From Komagataeibacter europaeus LMG 18890 (lineage in GTDB: Bacteria > Pseudomonadota > Alphaproteobacteria > Acetobacterales > Acetobacteraceae), in contig NZ_CADP01000022.1 of the NCBI RefSeq assembly GCF_000285295.1, positions 1 through 32,003 of the forward strand: DNA of 32,003 nucleotides, read 5' to 3'. A program made the translations under genes and the position numbers. Under the pieces are notes generated by a model. The model made no database searches and was not told the DNA's origin. It saw only the letters and a list, made by a program, of their open reading frames with translations. This document shows positions 1 through 8,565 of this stretch, one piece after another. How positions within the stretch are numbered: the first letter of the stretch is position 1; the number at the start of each line of letters is the position of its first letter.

Positions 1-2
1 TT

Positions 3-335
3 ACGCTTATCCCCGGCCAGCATTACGACACGGTCGGGGTGGCGCCTCTCCTTGAACCGGCTGATTTCGAGGGACTTCTTGCCGACAAGGCGTTCGATGT
101 CCACTGGATCGTGGACACCATACGCGCACAAGGGGCCCGCGTGGTCATTCCCCAGCGTCGGAACCGCCTCGACAGGCGACCTTTCGATGGAGCCCTGTTC
201 AAGGCGCGCCATCTCATCGAGAACTTCTTCTGCAAGCTCAAGGAGTTCAAGCGCATCGCCATGCGAAGCGACAAGACCGACAGATCATTCGCAGCGATAA
301 TTTATCTCACAGCCGCAATCATCAATTCGCGTTAA
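3..335 (+). CDS. IS5-family transposase, C-terminal part (cut by window edge)
   Basis: DDE transposase that cuts and joins insertion-sequence ends. Only the C-terminal part is visible; the frame is already open at base 3, so the start lies outside the window. The segment holds the second catalytic Asp in the DKAFD motif, an 'IPQRRNR' stretch, and the 'RHLIENFFCKLKEFKRIA' block that carries the catalytic Glu, all typical of the IS5 DDE_Tnp_1 fold. It ends with TAA at 333-335, followed by AATTCCCAACAGGCCC, which probably contains the right terminal inverted repeat of the element. Whether the IS is intact cannot be judged. IS427 or IS1031 subgroup is possible but not decided. Confidence 0.85.
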   Translation, partial: TLIPGQHYDTVGVAPLLEPADFEGLLADKAFDVHWIVDTIRAQGARVVIPQRRNRLDRRPFDGALFKARHLIENFFCKLKEFKRIAMRSDKTDRSFAAIIYLTAAIINSR

Positions 336-350
336 TTCCCAACAGGCCCC

Positions 351-406
351 AAAAAGCTTCACCAAACGCCGCCTTTTTGAAAAAAGACGGTACCCAAAAA
401 CTTTTA
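351..406 (+). repeat. Dispersed double-hairpin repeat, copy A (5' truncated)
   Basis: Copy of a family also found at 6571, 19564 and 22793. It keeps AAAAAGCTTC from the first hairpin, then the CCGCCTTTTT/AAAAAAGACGG hairpin and the end CCCAAAAACTTTTA. The left end seen in the other copies (AAGTTTTTGGTGAAGC) is missing, and the IS5 end lies immediately upstream, so the IS probably inserted into or next to the repeat. It sits 12 bp past the stop of the deaminase gene on the minus strand. Confidence 0.8.
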
Positions 407-418
407 CCTTTCAAGTGT

Positions 419-937
419 TCAGGCGGCTGGTCCGCCCTTTCCACGCCAGAACGTACGCTGCAATTCAGCCGCTTCGTCTTCCAGCAGGGGACCAATGACC
501 GCAACCGACCGCTGACCCGCCGCGAATACCGTGCGGCAGGGCAGGTCGAGCGTCGGATTTTCGGGGTGGTCGCCGGTTATTTCCTTCAGGCTCGCCTCGC
601 TCTGGCCATAGACCACGCGACCGATCCCACTCCAGTACACCGCGCCCGCACACATCGCACAGGGTTCGGCGGATGTGTACATGGTGTACGACGCCAGCAC
701 GTCTGGCGCATGGGCCTTTGACGCCCGTGTGGCCAGCAGGCGTTCGGCATGGGCGGTCATGTCCCCGCCTTCCGCCGTATATCCATTCCCCTGCTCCATC
801 ACCACGTTGCCCTGCGCATCAACCAGCACGCAGCCAAAGGGATGATCGCCCGCCTGACGCGCGCGCTCCGCCACGACAAAGGACTGGCGCAGGAAATATT
901 CGTGGTCCAGATCGGGCAGGCAGGTGGGCTGGGTCAT
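419..937 (-). CDS. Nucleoside/guanine deaminase, cytidine deaminase-like zinc enzyme
   Basis: Zinc-dependent hydrolytic deaminase of the CDA/guanine deaminase/TadA superfamily, 172 residues, presumably cytoplasmic. The zinc site is visible: HAE at residues 63-65 (His ligand and catalytic Glu) and PCAMC at 92-96 (two Cys ligands). 'HPFGCVLVD' near residue 32 and 'TMYTSAEPCAMC' are typical of the guanine deaminase-like branch. tRNA adenosine deaminases share these motifs, but the C-terminus here fits a free-nucleoside or base deaminase better. Starts with ATG at 937 and stops just inside repeat copy A. Substrate is inferred, not shown. Confidence 0.85.
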   Translation of the reverse strand: MTQPTCLPDLDHEYFLRQSFVVAERARQAGDHPFGCVLVDAQGNVVMEQGNGYTAEGGDMTAHAERLLATRASKAHAPDVLASYTMYTSAEPCAMCAGAVYWSGIGRVVYGQSEASLKEITGDHPENPTLDLPCRTVFAAGQRSVAVIGPLLEDEAAELQRTFWRGKGGPAA

Positions 938-1042
938 TCCACATCCATGAAAAAAGGGAGCTGCCTGCGCTTGTGCCGGTTCCCGATTTCATTTTCAAAC
1001 GGAAATATCCGTGCATCCTGCCCCATGACCCGCCGGATGGGA

Positions 1043-1303
1043 TCAGTCCCCATAATCCGCCACGGGATCGGCCATGGCCATACGCACCGTTTCCATCTCG
1101 TCAGCCAGATAACCCAGGATATCCACCCCGTCATACGCGCCATCAAAACGATCCGTCGCCAGTTCGGCCCGGATGGTGGCCAGACGGTCCAGGCGGCGCT
1201 GGAGTTGCGCGACATAAGGCGCAATCCAGGCCGGTTCATCAGGTGCAAATCGGGCATCGATATCAGCCTGGGTGCAGCCTGCGGGCAGAAAGGGATCGTG
1301 CAT
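1043..1303 (-). CDS. Small hypothetical protein (86 aa)
   Basis: Unrecognised soluble protein beginning MHDPFLPAGC. The ATG at 1303 is preferred over an in-frame ATG 36 bp upstream because AAGGA lies at good spacing before it. The protein is acidic and probably helical, with a 'QLQRRLDRLATIRAEL' segment that could form a short coiled coil. No signal peptide or membrane segment. It is divergent from the HTH/zinc-ribbon gene at 1420, and a 21-bp dyad lies just upstream of its start, so it may be that protein's target. Confidence 0.6.
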   Translation of the reverse strand: MHDPFLPAGCTQADIDARFAPDEPAWIAPYVAQLQRRLDRLATIRAELATDRFDGAYDGVDILGYLADEMETVRMAMADPVADYGD

Positions 1304-1317
1304 GAGGGTTCCTTGCA

Positions 1318-1338
1318 TGTGTATGAAAAAGATACACA
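1318..1338. promoter_or_regulatory. Operator-like dyad TGTGTAT-N7-ATACACA
   Basis: Perfect 7-bp inverted repeat with spacer GAAAAAG in the 116-bp divergent interval between the genes at 1303 (minus) and 1420 (plus). A looser TGTG...CACA pair occurs again near 1394-1411. Shape and position fit a dimeric repressor site; the binding protein is inferred. Confidence 0.4.
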
Positions 1339-1419
1339 ATCATTCTGCAGGCATGACCAGTTTTCTTTGCCCGCAGAATTTCCCTTGCCGTATGTGTGTT
1401 TTTTAAGCACAAATATCGT

Positions 1420-1746
1420 ATGGAAATTACGCACAAAGTCGCACAGAGCGCACCAACCACCACCATTCCCCGTCGCACACGCCTGCCGCGGCTGGACTGG
1501 ACCGCCATTGCCCCATCCGTCGCGCAGTTACGCAGGCAGGGTTGCTCCACCCGCGAAACCGCGCGCAGGCTGGGCCTGAACATCAAGACGCTGGAGGCCC
1601 ACCTGCGCCGCCACCGCATCCGCCATGCCATTCCCATGGACCGGCCGGACCAGGTCCGCCGCACCTGCCTGAACTGCGATACCGCCTTTGTCGCGGATGG
1701 TCGTTTCCTGCGCCTGTGCCCGGAATGCCGGGCCATGTTCAGCTAG
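1420..1746 (+). CDS. Small HTH plus zinc-ribbon protein, putative regulator
   Basis: 108-residue basic protein. The middle (about residues 26-66) reads as a helix-turn-helix, 'STRETARRLGLNIKTLEAHL', like homeodomain-like or resolvase-type HTHs. The C-terminal 25 residues contain C-x2-C ... C-x2-C ('CLNC' and 'CPEC'), a likely zinc ribbon. Together they suggest a DNA-binding regulator, perhaps autoregulatory through the dyad at 1318. ATG at 1420 was chosen; a GTG at 1396 in frame would add eight residues. No clear ribosome binding site is seen before either. Not matched to a named family; GcrA-like proteins were considered, but their conserved C-terminus is absent. Confidence 0.65.
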   Translation: MEITHKVAQSAPTTTIPRRTRLPRLDWTAIAPSVAQLRRQGCSTRETARRLGLNIKTLEAHLRRHRIRHAIPMDRPDQVRRTCLNCDTAFVADGRFLRLCPECRAMFS

Positions 1747-1831
1747 GGCGCGACTCACATTTATGTGCAACCGGAACCCGGTCACCGCTTTCACAGTTGA
1801 GGATTCATCATACCAAGGCAGGGACCCGCAC

Positions 1832-2143
1832 ATGGATACGCATACGTCTTCAACCCCGACATCATCGACCACGCCCGACGCATCGACCCGTATCCAGTTC
1901 CGCCTGTCCCTGTACCATGACCGTCCCGCACACCCGCGCCGACGCCGCATGCGTTCGCTGGCAGCGCTTGGCCTGGCGCTGGTTCTTGCCAGCACGGGGT
2001 TAAGCGGGTGCAAGCGGCACCATGAAACCACCGGCGAGAAAATAGATCATTTCGGGGACAAGATGCAGGACACGTTCGACCCGCCAAAAGGGCCGGCGGA
2101 AAAGGCCGGGCGCTCGATTGACCGCACCATCCATAACGACTGA
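1832..2143 (+). CDS. Small lipoprotein, entericidin-like tail
   Basis: Starts at ATG 1832 behind CAGGGA; an internal ATG at 1949 would give a more standard signal peptide (MRSLAALGLALVLASTG). The lipobox 'GLSG-C' is clear, so the mature protein should be a membrane-anchored lipoprotein. The mature part is short, charged and helical ('GEKIDHFGDKMQDTFDPPKG', then 'GPAEKAGRSIDRTI'), resembling small entericidin-like lipoproteins found in acetic acid bacteria. The 39-residue stretch before the signal in the longer form is Thr/Ser-rich and may not be translated. Converges on the dipeptidase gene with a 12-bp gap. Confidence 0.65.
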   Translation: MDTHTSSTPTSSTTPDASTRIQFRLSLYHDRPAHPRRRRMRSLAALGLALVLASTGLSGCKRHHETTGEKIDHFGDKMQDTFDPPKGPAEKAGRSIDRTIHND

Positions 2144-2155
2144 CGCCCGATCCGG

Positions 2156-2878
2156 TCAGGGCGCGGTATCGCGCCCGATCGCATCAAACGGCAGGTCCAT
2201 GACCGGATAATCCTGCCAGTGACCATAATCGAAATGCCACCATTCCTCGGCCAGCGGCAGGAATCCGCTCGCCATCATGATCTGGGCCAGCAGGTCACGC
2301 AGGGCACGCGCCGCGACATCGCCACCGCCATAGGCCACATGGGCGCGCGGCGTCATTTCATCAAAGCCCGACGGCATGGACACCACCCGACGGGTTGCAA
2401 GATCCCACAGGGTCAGGTCCACGGCGCATCCACGATTGTGACGGGAACCGATGGCGGGATCACCGACGAATTCGTACAGATCCTCCGGCACCGCCTGACG
2501 GAACAGGTAACTGACATGCCATGGACGATAGGCATCATATACCAGCAGCCCATAGCCGTGCCGCGCGGCAAGTACGCGTGCCTGTGACAGGGCCTGCGCC
2601 GCCGGGCGCTGCAGGAACGCCCGTGGTGCGGGATAGACGGGAAAGCCCAGGAAATTCCGTGCCGTGGCATAACGGACATCCAGTGCGATCGCCGGATCGA
2701 CCCGCGTGATGTCAATCAGGTCGGCTGTCCTGCGTGCGGGTGCGAACAACGGCATGCGCGCCGCCCGTGCGTTGGCCAGCAACACATCGGGCGGGTACTG
2801 CAATGGCGCGCGGAACGTATCGTCATCCGGCAGCGTATCGACAACCGGACCAGCCTGCCGTTGCATTTCATGCGGCAT
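2156..2878 (-). CDS. ddpX: D-alanyl-D-alanine dipeptidase, VanX/DdpX family (M15D)
   Basis: Zinc dipeptidase that splits D-Ala-D-Ala, used in cell-wall turnover or as a nutrient source. 240 residues. Family motifs are intact: 'YDAYRPW' (substrate-binding Arg), 'SRHNRGCAVDL' (SxHxxGxAxD, zinc His and Asp) and 'EEWWHFDY' (catalytic Glu, third zinc His). No signal peptide, so a cytoplasmic location is likely unless the start is misplaced. ATG at 2878 has GGGAAAGG upstream. No van ligase or reductase genes are nearby, so a glycopeptide-resistance role is not indicated. Confidence 0.9.
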   Translation of the reverse strand: MPHEMQRQAGPVVDTLPDDDTFRAPLQYPPDVLLANARAARMPLFAPARRTADLIDITRVDPAIALDVRYATARNFLGFPVYPAPRAFLQRPAAQALSQARVLAARHGYGLLVYDAYRPWHVSYLFRQAVPEDLYEFVGDPAIGSRHNRGCAVDLTLWDLATRRVVSMPSGFDEMTPRAHVAYGGGDVAARALRDLLAQIMMASGFLPLAEEWWHFDYGHWQDYPVMDLPFDAIGRDTAP

Positions 2879-2919
2879 GCGCGGCCTTTCCCATCACACA
2901 GTCAGCAGCATGACGCCAT

Positions 2920-3150
2920 TCAGGCGGGCGGGGTATAGGACTGCACGTCTTCCAGCGTATGGCTGAGCAGGATCTTGCCGCCATCGGTGGACTGCACCCA
3001 TGACACGGGAATGGTGAAAGTACTTTCCGCCGGGCCATCAACCGTGATCTGGATGGTGGCATTGGTGTTGACGGCTGTCAGCGTGCCCATGCGGCCCGAA
3101 CCTGTCGCGAACACATCCTGGCCCAGCATGGACTGCGTTACATCTGTCAT
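2920..3150 (-). CDS. DUF2171-like small protein
   Basis: 76 residues, starting at ATG 3150 behind a strong GGAAGGGA. The pattern 'G-x-VFATGSGRMGTLTAV' followed by 'IPVSWVQSTDGGKILLSH' matches the beta-rich DUF2171/PRC-barrel-like layout, in which a short barrel ends with a conserved W-V-x(2)-x-D-G. Function unknown. Cytoplasmic, no signal peptide. It stands 41 bp upstream of the dipeptidase gene on the same strand and could be co-transcribed. Confidence 0.65.
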   Translation of the reverse strand: MTDVTQSMLGQDVFATGSGRMGTLTAVNTNATIQITVDGPAESTFTIPVSWVQSTDGGKILLSHTLEDVQSYTPPA

Positions 3151-3240
3151 GAATTTCCCTTCCCTGCGCAGCCACGAAAGCCACGCTGTCCTGTCGGCCT
3201 GAACCCCGCCATCATTCCAGGATCATCCGGTCACGGGGCG

Positions 3241-3259
3241 CGCCCCGCAGAACGGGGCG
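3241..3259 (-). terminator. GC-rich hairpin downstream of the secreted protein gene
   Basis: CGCCCCG-CAGAA-CGGGGCG, 7-bp stem, about 90 bp past the stop of the minus-strand gene at 3351. A GGGGCGCGCCCC palindrome overlaps it. No T-run follows, so terminator function is weakly supported. Confidence 0.3.
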
Positions 3260-3350
3260 GCAGACAGGTTGCGATTGATGCCGCCATGGACATGGCGTTC
3301 CGGATTCATGCCCCGCATAACACACGCCGGGGGCACAAGTTGCCCTGCCC

Positions 3351-3812
3351 TCAGTTCACGCCAAACTGCTTGCGCTGGGACATGACCTTATTCAGCCGTT
3401 CATTATAGCTATGGTAGGTGCCACGGGGCACGCAACCCATTTCCTCCAGATCCTCGAGCTTGATGCTGTCGTTCAGCCATGAATTGACTTCATTGAACTC
3501 GACTTTCTGCGGCACTTCGCGACCGCTGAAGACCACCGGATCATCCTGCCCCTGCACATAACCGAACTTCATGAACGTCCCGCCCGCGGGCGTGTCATGC
3601 GGGGCCATTTCACCACATACGACCGATGTCGAATCCATGGAATGCACCGAGACATTGCGGAATGTCGCCCCGTGGGGGTCAGGCAGGGTGGCCGCGACAT
3701 GGCGCTCCGCCTCGGCAATGACGGAAGTCTTTTCCCCATGCCGTCCGGACGCCGCGTGGGCCACCCCGGAAAACAGGCATATGGATACGCCCAGTATGAT
3801 GAACCTTTTCAT
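3351..3812 (-). CDS. Secreted protein of unknown function
   Basis: 153 residues. ATG at 3812 gives a standard signal peptide (MKRFIILGVSICLFSGVAHA, cut before A-S-G). The mature protein has a 'DPHGATFRNVSV ... VVCGEMAPHD ... GGTFMKFGYV' layout, a pattern in many small proteobacterial exported proteins: a DPxxAxFR segment, then a VCGE strand and a Gly-rich strand. Two Cys remain in the mature chain and could pair. No enzymatic motif. Periplasmic by inference. Divergent from the UvrA paralogue. Confidence 0.7.
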   Translation of the reverse strand: MKRFIILGVSICLFSGVAHAASGRHGEKTSVIAEAERHVAATLPDPHGATFRNVSVHSMDSTSVVCGEMAPHDTPAGGTFMKFGYVQGQDDPVVFSGREVPQKVEFNEVNSWLNDSIKLEDLEEMGCVPRGTYHSYNERLNKVMSQRKQFGVN

Positions 3813-4021
3813 GCTTCCGCCTGCCTGATCATTCGCTTTGTCATTGTCCGATCTTTCTGATGCGCTGCCCCGTTCCATCGGTCAAGCAGGCGACCTGCCA
3901 TCGGATCAATATCAATTACATAATGTGCGATAACAATAAGAAAGGCGCGCCAGACAAACCGCCGCCGCCGCGTTATAACGGAGGCACCGCCGCCACCGGC
4001 ACATTGCATGAAGGCCATCCC

Positions 4022-6562
4022 ATGTCACAGCGCCCCATTTCCGATCCTGAACCCGATCCACACAGCCGGGCGGATTTCGTGCATGTGCGTGGCGCGCGCG
4101 AACACAACCTGAAGGATGTCAGCGTGGACATGCCGCGCGACCAGTTGGTGGTGTTCACGGGGGTTTCGGGGTCGGGGAAATCATCCCTCGCCTTCGGGAC
4201 GCTGTATGCGGAAGCGCAACGACGGTATCTGGAATCCGTCTCCCCCTACGCACGTCGGCTGTTCAGGCAGATGCCGGTGCCCGACGTGACCGCCATCGAG
4301 GGCCTGCCCCCCGCCATTGCCCTGCAACAGCAGCGCGGCACGGGCACCGGGCGGTCTTCGGTCGGCAGCATCACCACGCTGTCGAACCTGCTGCGCATGC
4401 TGTATTCCCGCGCGGGACATTATCCCGACGGCATGAAACGGCTGGAGGCGGAATCCTTTTCCGTCAACACCCCCATGGGGGCCTGCCCGCAATGCCATGG
4501 GCAGGGCCGGATCATGGACACCACAACGGACCTGCTGGTGCCCGATGACAGCCTGTCCATCCGCCAGCGCGCCGTGGCCGCATGGCCCACCGCATGGCAG
4601 GGACAGAACCTGCGGGACATCCTGATTACCAAGGGCGTGGACGTGGACTGCCCATGGCGCGACCTGCCGCAGAAAACGCGCGACTGGATCCTCTATACCG
4701 AGGAAACGCCGACCTACCCCGTCTATCCCGGCCTGGACCATGCCGCCGTGCAGCGCGCGATCCGTGACCATGTGCCGCCGTCCTATAACGGCACGTTCAC
4801 CGGCGCGCGGCGCTACGTAATGCATACCTTCGCAACATCACAGAGTGCGAACATGCGCAGGCGGGCCGAACGCTTCCTGACCGCGACCCCGTGCCCTACC
4901 TGCCATGGGCAGCGCCTGAACCCTGACGCACTGCGTGTCACGCTGGCGGGGCTGAACATTGCACAGATGACGCAGCAGACCCTGTCCACCATCGCGCGCA
5001 CCCTCGCCACACTGGCCGAAGGCACGCAGGTGCTGGAGGCTACGCCACAGGCGGGCGACGCCACCGCCATTGCCGCCCGCCGCATGGCCGCCGACCTGAT
5101 CGGCCGCATTGGCGTGCTGGAACATCTGGGTCTGGGCTACCTGCAGGCGGACCGTTCGGTCACCACCCTGTCACCGGGGGAATACCAGCGGCTGCGGCTG
5201 GGGACACAGATCCGCTCCAACCTGTTTGGCGTGGTGTATGTGCTGGATGAGCCCTCCAGCGGGCTGCATCCGGCGGATGCCCATAACCTGCTGGATGCGC
5301 TGGAGGGGCTGAAGGCAGCAGGGAATTCGCTGTTCATCGTCGAACACAACCTCTACCTGATCCGCCGCGCGGACTGGATTGTCGATGTCGGTCCCGACGC
5401 GGGCACGCGCGGGGGCGAAGTGCTGTACAGCGGCCCGCCAGATGGCCTGCGGGACGTGAAGCTGTCGCGCACCGCGCCTTATCTGTTCGCCAGTGATGCG
5501 CCCATCGCGGGCACGCCGCGTCCGGCAAAGGGATGGTTGAAACTGGGCGGCATCACGTGGAACAACCTGCACGACCTGAGTGTCGAGATCCCGCTGGGCA
5601 CGTTCGTGACCGTTACCGGCCTGTCCGGGTCGGGCAAATCCAGCCTGGTCAGCCAGGCCCTGCCCGCCATCGTGGCGCACGCACTGGGACAGAAGCTGGT
5701 GCAGGATACGGATGGCGAAAACATCGAAGACATGCCCATCGGCACACCGCAGGGGCATGTCACATCAGGGGCCAGCCAGATCAAACGGCTGGTCATGATC
5801 GACCAGAAACCGATCGGTCGTACGCCGCGTTCCAATCTTGCGACCTATACCGGCCTGTTTGACACGATACGGCAGATGTATGCCGCAACCGACCTTGCGA
5901 AATCACGCGGTTACGACGCCGGGCGTTTTTCCTTCAACCTGCCCAAGGGGCGCTGCCCCACCTGCGAGGGCGCGGGATCTGTCATGGTGGAACTGCTGTT
6001 CCTGCCCAGTGTCTATTCCCCCTGTCCCACCTGCCACGGCACACGCTATCAGCCGGATGTTCTGGAGGTCACGATACGCGGCAAATCCATTGCCGATGTC
6101 CTGAACATGACGGTGGATGACGCGGCCACGTTCTTTGCCGACACGCCATCACTGGCCAATGCGCTGGGTACATTGCAGCAGGGCGGTCTTGGCTACCTGC
6201 GGCTGGGACAGCCCGCAACCGAGCTTTCGGGGGGCGAGGCACAGCGCATCAAGCTTGCGACCGAACTGCAGAAGCAGCGCCGGGGCCACACGCTGTATAT
6301 CCTTGATGAACCGACCACCGGCCTGCACCCGGCGGATGTGGACCGGCTGCAGACCCACCTGCAATCCCTGGTCGATGGCGGTCATACCGTGGTGGTGGCC
6401 GAACATGACATGCGGGTCGCGGCACGTGGGGACTGGGTGATCGACATGGGACCGGGTGCCGGGGATGCAGGCGGCAAGATCGTCGCCGCAGGCACGCCCC
6501 ATGATGTCGCACGCGTACCGAACAGCCGCACCGCGCCCTTCCTGCTGCCGCTGACCGGCTGA
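4022..6562 (+). CDS. uvrA2: UvrA-family ABC ATPase, class II (UvrA2-like)
   Basis: 846 residues from ATG 4022 (GAAGG upstream), about 90 shorter than canonical UvrA, as in the UvrA2 group that lacks the UvrB-interaction region. Two ABC modules are present: Walker A GVSGSGKS at residues 47-54 and GLSGSGKS near 535. Walker B regions read '[13 protein letters not shown]' and '[13 protein letters not shown]'. Zinc modules CPQC/CPTC and CPTC/CPTC are seen. The second signature, [15 protein letters not shown], is standard; the first, [15 protein letters not shown], is altered. Family knowledge: UvrA2 proteins accompany DNA damage tolerance or DNA-binding drug resistance rather than replacing UvrA. 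No uvrB is nearby. Ends at repeat copy B. Confidence 0.9.
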   Translation: MSQRPISDPEPDPHSRADFVHVRGAREHNLKDVSVDMPRDQLVVFTGVSGSGKSSLAFGTLYAEAQRRYLESVSPYARRLFRQMPVPDVTAIEGLPPAIALQQQRGTGTGRSSVGSITTLSNLLRMLYSRAGHYPDGMKRLEAESFSVNTPMGACPQCHGQGRIMDTTTDLLVPDDSLSIRQRAVAAWPTAWQGQNLRDILITKGVDVDCPWRDLPQKTRDWILYTEETPTYPVYPGLDHAAVQRAIRDHVPPSYNGTFTGARRYVMHTFATSQSANMRRRAERFLTATPCPTCHGQRLNPDALRVTLAGLNIAQMTQQTLSTIARTLATLAEGTQVLEATPQAGDATAIAARRMAADLIGRIGVLEHLGLGYLQADRSVTTLSPGEYQRLRLGTQIRSNLFGVVYVLDEPSSGLHPADAHNLLDALEGLKAAGNSLFIVEHNLYLIRRADWIVDVGPDAGTRGGEVLYSGPPDGLRDVKLSRTAPYLFASDAPIAGTPRPAKGWLKLGGITWNNLHDLSVEIPLGTFVTVTGLSGSGKSSLVSQALPAIVAHALGQKLVQDTDGENIEDMPIGTPQGHVTSGASQIKRLVMIDQKPIGRTPRSNLATYTGLFDTIRQMYAATDLAKSRGYDAGRFSFNLPKGRCPTCEGAGSVMVELLFLPSVYSPCPTCHGTRYQPDVLEVTIRGKSIADVLNMTVDDAATFFADTPSLANALGTLQQGGLGYLRLGQPATELSGGEAQRIKLATELQKQRRGHTLYILDEPTTGLHPADVDRLQTHLQSLVDGGHTVVVAEHDMRVAARGDWVIDMGPGAGDAGGKIVAAGTPHDVARVPNSRTAPFLLPLTG

Positions 6563-6570
6563 AAATCAAG

Positions 6571-6651
6571 AGAAGTTTTTGGTGAAGCTTTTTTTTAAAA
6601 GCTTCGAAGAACGCCGCCTTTTTGAAAACAGGCGGCACCCAAAAACTTTTA
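6571..6651 (+). repeat. Dispersed double-hairpin repeat, copy B (full)
   Basis: Full copy, starting AGAAGTTTTTGGTGAAGC and ending CACCCAAAAACTTTTA. The ends are inverted (AAGTTTTTGG against CCAAAAACTT) and enclose two internal hairpins: GAAGCTTTT/AAAAGCTTC and CGCCTTTTT with AAAACAGGCGG. It fills the gap between the convergent uvrA2 and GntP genes, 8 bp after one stop and 13 bp from the other. Confidence 0.85.
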
Positions 6652-6664
6652 TGACTTAATCCCT

Positions 6665-8065
6665 TCAGGTTGGCAGCACTGCCCACATCGTGGCGACACC
6701 AGCGAAAACCAGCAGGGCTGCGACCAGCGTCATGATGCTCCAGCTCCGCAGTCCTTCGCGCACGCTCACGCCGCACATGCGGGTCACGATCCAGAACCCC
6801 GCGTCATTGACATGCGACAGCGCCATGCCGCCCGACCCCATGGCCAGCGCCACAAGGGCCAGATGCGTCTGGTCCAGGTGCAGCCGCCCGATCATGGGCC
6901 CAAGAATGCCCGCCGTGGTCATCAGCGCCACTGTGGTCGGTCCCTGCGCCACACGCAGGATCATGGTCAGGACAAAGGCCAGCACCAGCAATGGCAGCCC
7001 ACTTGCCGCCAGCAATCCGCCCAGCGCATCCCCCACGCCGCTGCCCACCAGTACCTGCGCGAACGCGCCACCCGCGCCGGTAATCAGGATGATGATGGCC
7101 GTCCCCGGCAGGGCGGCAGCCACCACTTCGGATACGGTGGCCAGCGCCAGCCCGCGCCGCAGCCCCAGCAGCCACGCGCACAGCATGACATCCAGCCCAA
7201 GGGCGACAAAGGGAATGCCCGCGAAAACCAGAACTGAGCGCAGGCGTCCCGGCGACATGAGTTCCCCCGCCAGCGTGCCCGTCACCATCAGCATGACGGG
7301 CACGGCAATGACCGCGATGATTTCCCCCATGGCCACAGGCCGGCGCTGGCCGGCCTGCATGAACAGGCGGGCGGGTTCATCCTCCGCGCCATGCCCATGC
7401 GCCGCGTCGCGTGCTTCATCCACGACGGCGCGAATATCGGGCGCACAGCCAAAGGGCTGCGCCATGATCGGACGCGTCAGCACATAGGTCAGCACGGTCA
7501 CCACCGCCGCCAGCGGCAGGCCAAGCAGCAGCATGTGCCCCGCCCCCACGCCAAGGGCCGCCGCCACCGCCACGGCGCCGGGATGGGGGGGCAGCAGCGC
7601 ATGCACCGTCAGCATGGTCACCGCCATGGGAATGCCAAAGACCGCAGGTGGCCGTCCCGTCTGCCGCGCCATGCCATAGACCAGCGGCATGAGCATGATG
7701 ACGCCGACCTCGAAAAACACCGGGATGCCCACACCAAAGGCAGAGATGACCAGCGCCAGGGGCACATGGGCCGCCCCCACCCGGCGCACCAGCCCCTGCG
7801 CCACGACTGCGGCCCCGCCAGACAGGTCGATCATCCGCCCGATCATGGCCCCAAGGGCCACGATAATGGCGATATGGCCCATGGTGCGGCCCATGCTGCC
7901 CTGTACCGCGTCAGCCAGCTTCGCCACCGGCATGCCGGTCAGCAGCGCCACCCCCACCGCAACGGTCAGCAGGGCCACGAAGGGATGCAGCCTCAGCCAC
8001 AGGATCAGCAACAGCAGGACGGCAATGGAACCAATGCCGACCAGAATCAGCGCGAGCGGAGTCAT
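6665..8065 (-). CDS. GntP-family gluconate/H+ symporter
   Basis: 466-residue inner-membrane permease with a dozen or so hydrophobic segments along its length. The 'SAFGVGIPVFFEVGVIMLMP' region, 'HALLPPHPGAVAVAAALG' and 'ALSHVNDAGFWIV' are hallmark blocks of the GntP/DsdX family, which imports gluconate, related sugar acids or D-serine with protons. Length is typical (about 440-470). In acetic acid bacteria, gluconate is made in the periplasm by membrane glucose dehydrogenase, so uptake of that product is a reasonable role, but the substrate is not proven. No gluconate kinase gene is adjacent. Confidence 0.9.
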   Translation of the reverse strand: MTPLALILVGIGSIAVLLLLILWLRLHPFVALLTVAVGVALLTGMPVAKLADAVQGSMGRTMGHIAIIVALGAMIGRMIDLSGGAAVVAQGLVRRVGAAHVPLALVISAFGVGIPVFFEVGVIMLMPLVYGMARQTGRPPAVFGIPMAVTMLTVHALLPPHPGAVAVAAALGVGAGHMLLLGLPLAAVVTVLTYVLTRPIMAQPFGCAPDIRAVVDEARDAAHGHGAEDEPARLFMQAGQRRPVAMGEIIAVIAVPVMLMVTGTLAGELMSPGRLRSVLVFAGIPFVALGLDVMLCAWLLGLRRGLALATVSEVVAAALPGTAIIILITGAGGAFAQVLVGSGVGDALGGLLAASGLPLLVLAFVLTMILRVAQGPTTVALMTTAGILGPMIGRLHLDQTHLALVALAMGSGGMALSHVNDAGFWIVTRMCGVSVREGLRSWSIMTLVAALLVFAGVATMWAVLPT

Positions 8066-8219
8066 GCAGGGAATCCCGGGCGTAAGAACGGCCTGTCTCG
8101 GATGGCCAAACGGATCTTATCGGGCATCCCGACACGGCCCGCAACGCCGCCACGCATGAAAAGCATATCCTGCGGGCACAATGGCGGGAAACCGGCATTT
8201 TTCAGGTGATTATCGTGTC

Positions 8220-8275
8220 CCCCTCAAAGAGGGGAAATTTTCATGCTTGACAGGTTTCAATCCTGTCTGCATTAC
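8220..8275 (+). promoter_or_regulatory. Hairpin, TTGACA promoter and GACAGG/CCTGTC dyad
   Basis: CCCCTC-AAA-GAGGGG forms a short hairpin at 8220-8234. Just after it, TTGACA (8247-8252) and CATTAC (8270-8275) are 17 bp apart, a plausible sigma-70-type promoter. The spacer holds a 6-bp dyad, GACAGG-N7-CCTGTC (8249-8267), that could be an operator. It would drive the small ORF at 8338. Confidence 0.35.
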
Positions 8276-8337
8276 GCGCCACCGGTCACGAACCGCAGTC
8301 GCTTTTTTGGGGCCTGAACGCCCCGGGACGCCATGCC

Positions 8338-8517
8338 ATGACAATCATGATCAATACGCCATTGCCCTCCGCCCGCAGCGTGCATGCACGCCGCGCCGTG
8401 GACCATGCCAAGAGCATCATGCGCGAGATGTGGATCGTGCCCATGGTCGTCATGGGCAGCGTCCTGTGCGGCGGGGTGGTGACCCTGCTGTCGCACCTGC
8501 TGGGACATGCCGGATAA
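8338..8517 (+). CDS. Small single-pass membrane protein (59 aa)
   Basis: 59-codon ORF beginning MTIMINTPLPSARSV. The N-terminal half is basic (SVHARRAVDHAKSIMRE), followed by one hydrophobic segment at about residues 31-56 (WIVPMVVMGSVLCGGVVTLL). By the positive-inside rule the N-terminus should be cytoplasmic. A GGGA lies about 9 bp before the ATG, and a promoter-like TTGACA/CATTAC pair lies about 65 bp upstream. No family recognised. A second ATG at codon 4 is an alternative start. Confidence 0.45.
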   Translation: MTIMINTPLPSARSVHARRAVDHAKSIMREMWIVPMVVMGSVLCGGVVTLLSHLLGHAG

Positions 8518-8565
8518 GGCACGCACGCCCCGGAACGCAGGTCCGGGGGCCGGGTTCAGGCGATC

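Noticed and set aside
934-1434. Minus-strand ORF of 166 codons
   Set aside because: Out of frame with, and spanning, the better-supported gene at 1043-1303; no start signal.
7391-8209. Plus-strand ORF of 272 codons
   Set aside because: Antisense to the GntP permease; His/Arg/Gln-rich without motifs.
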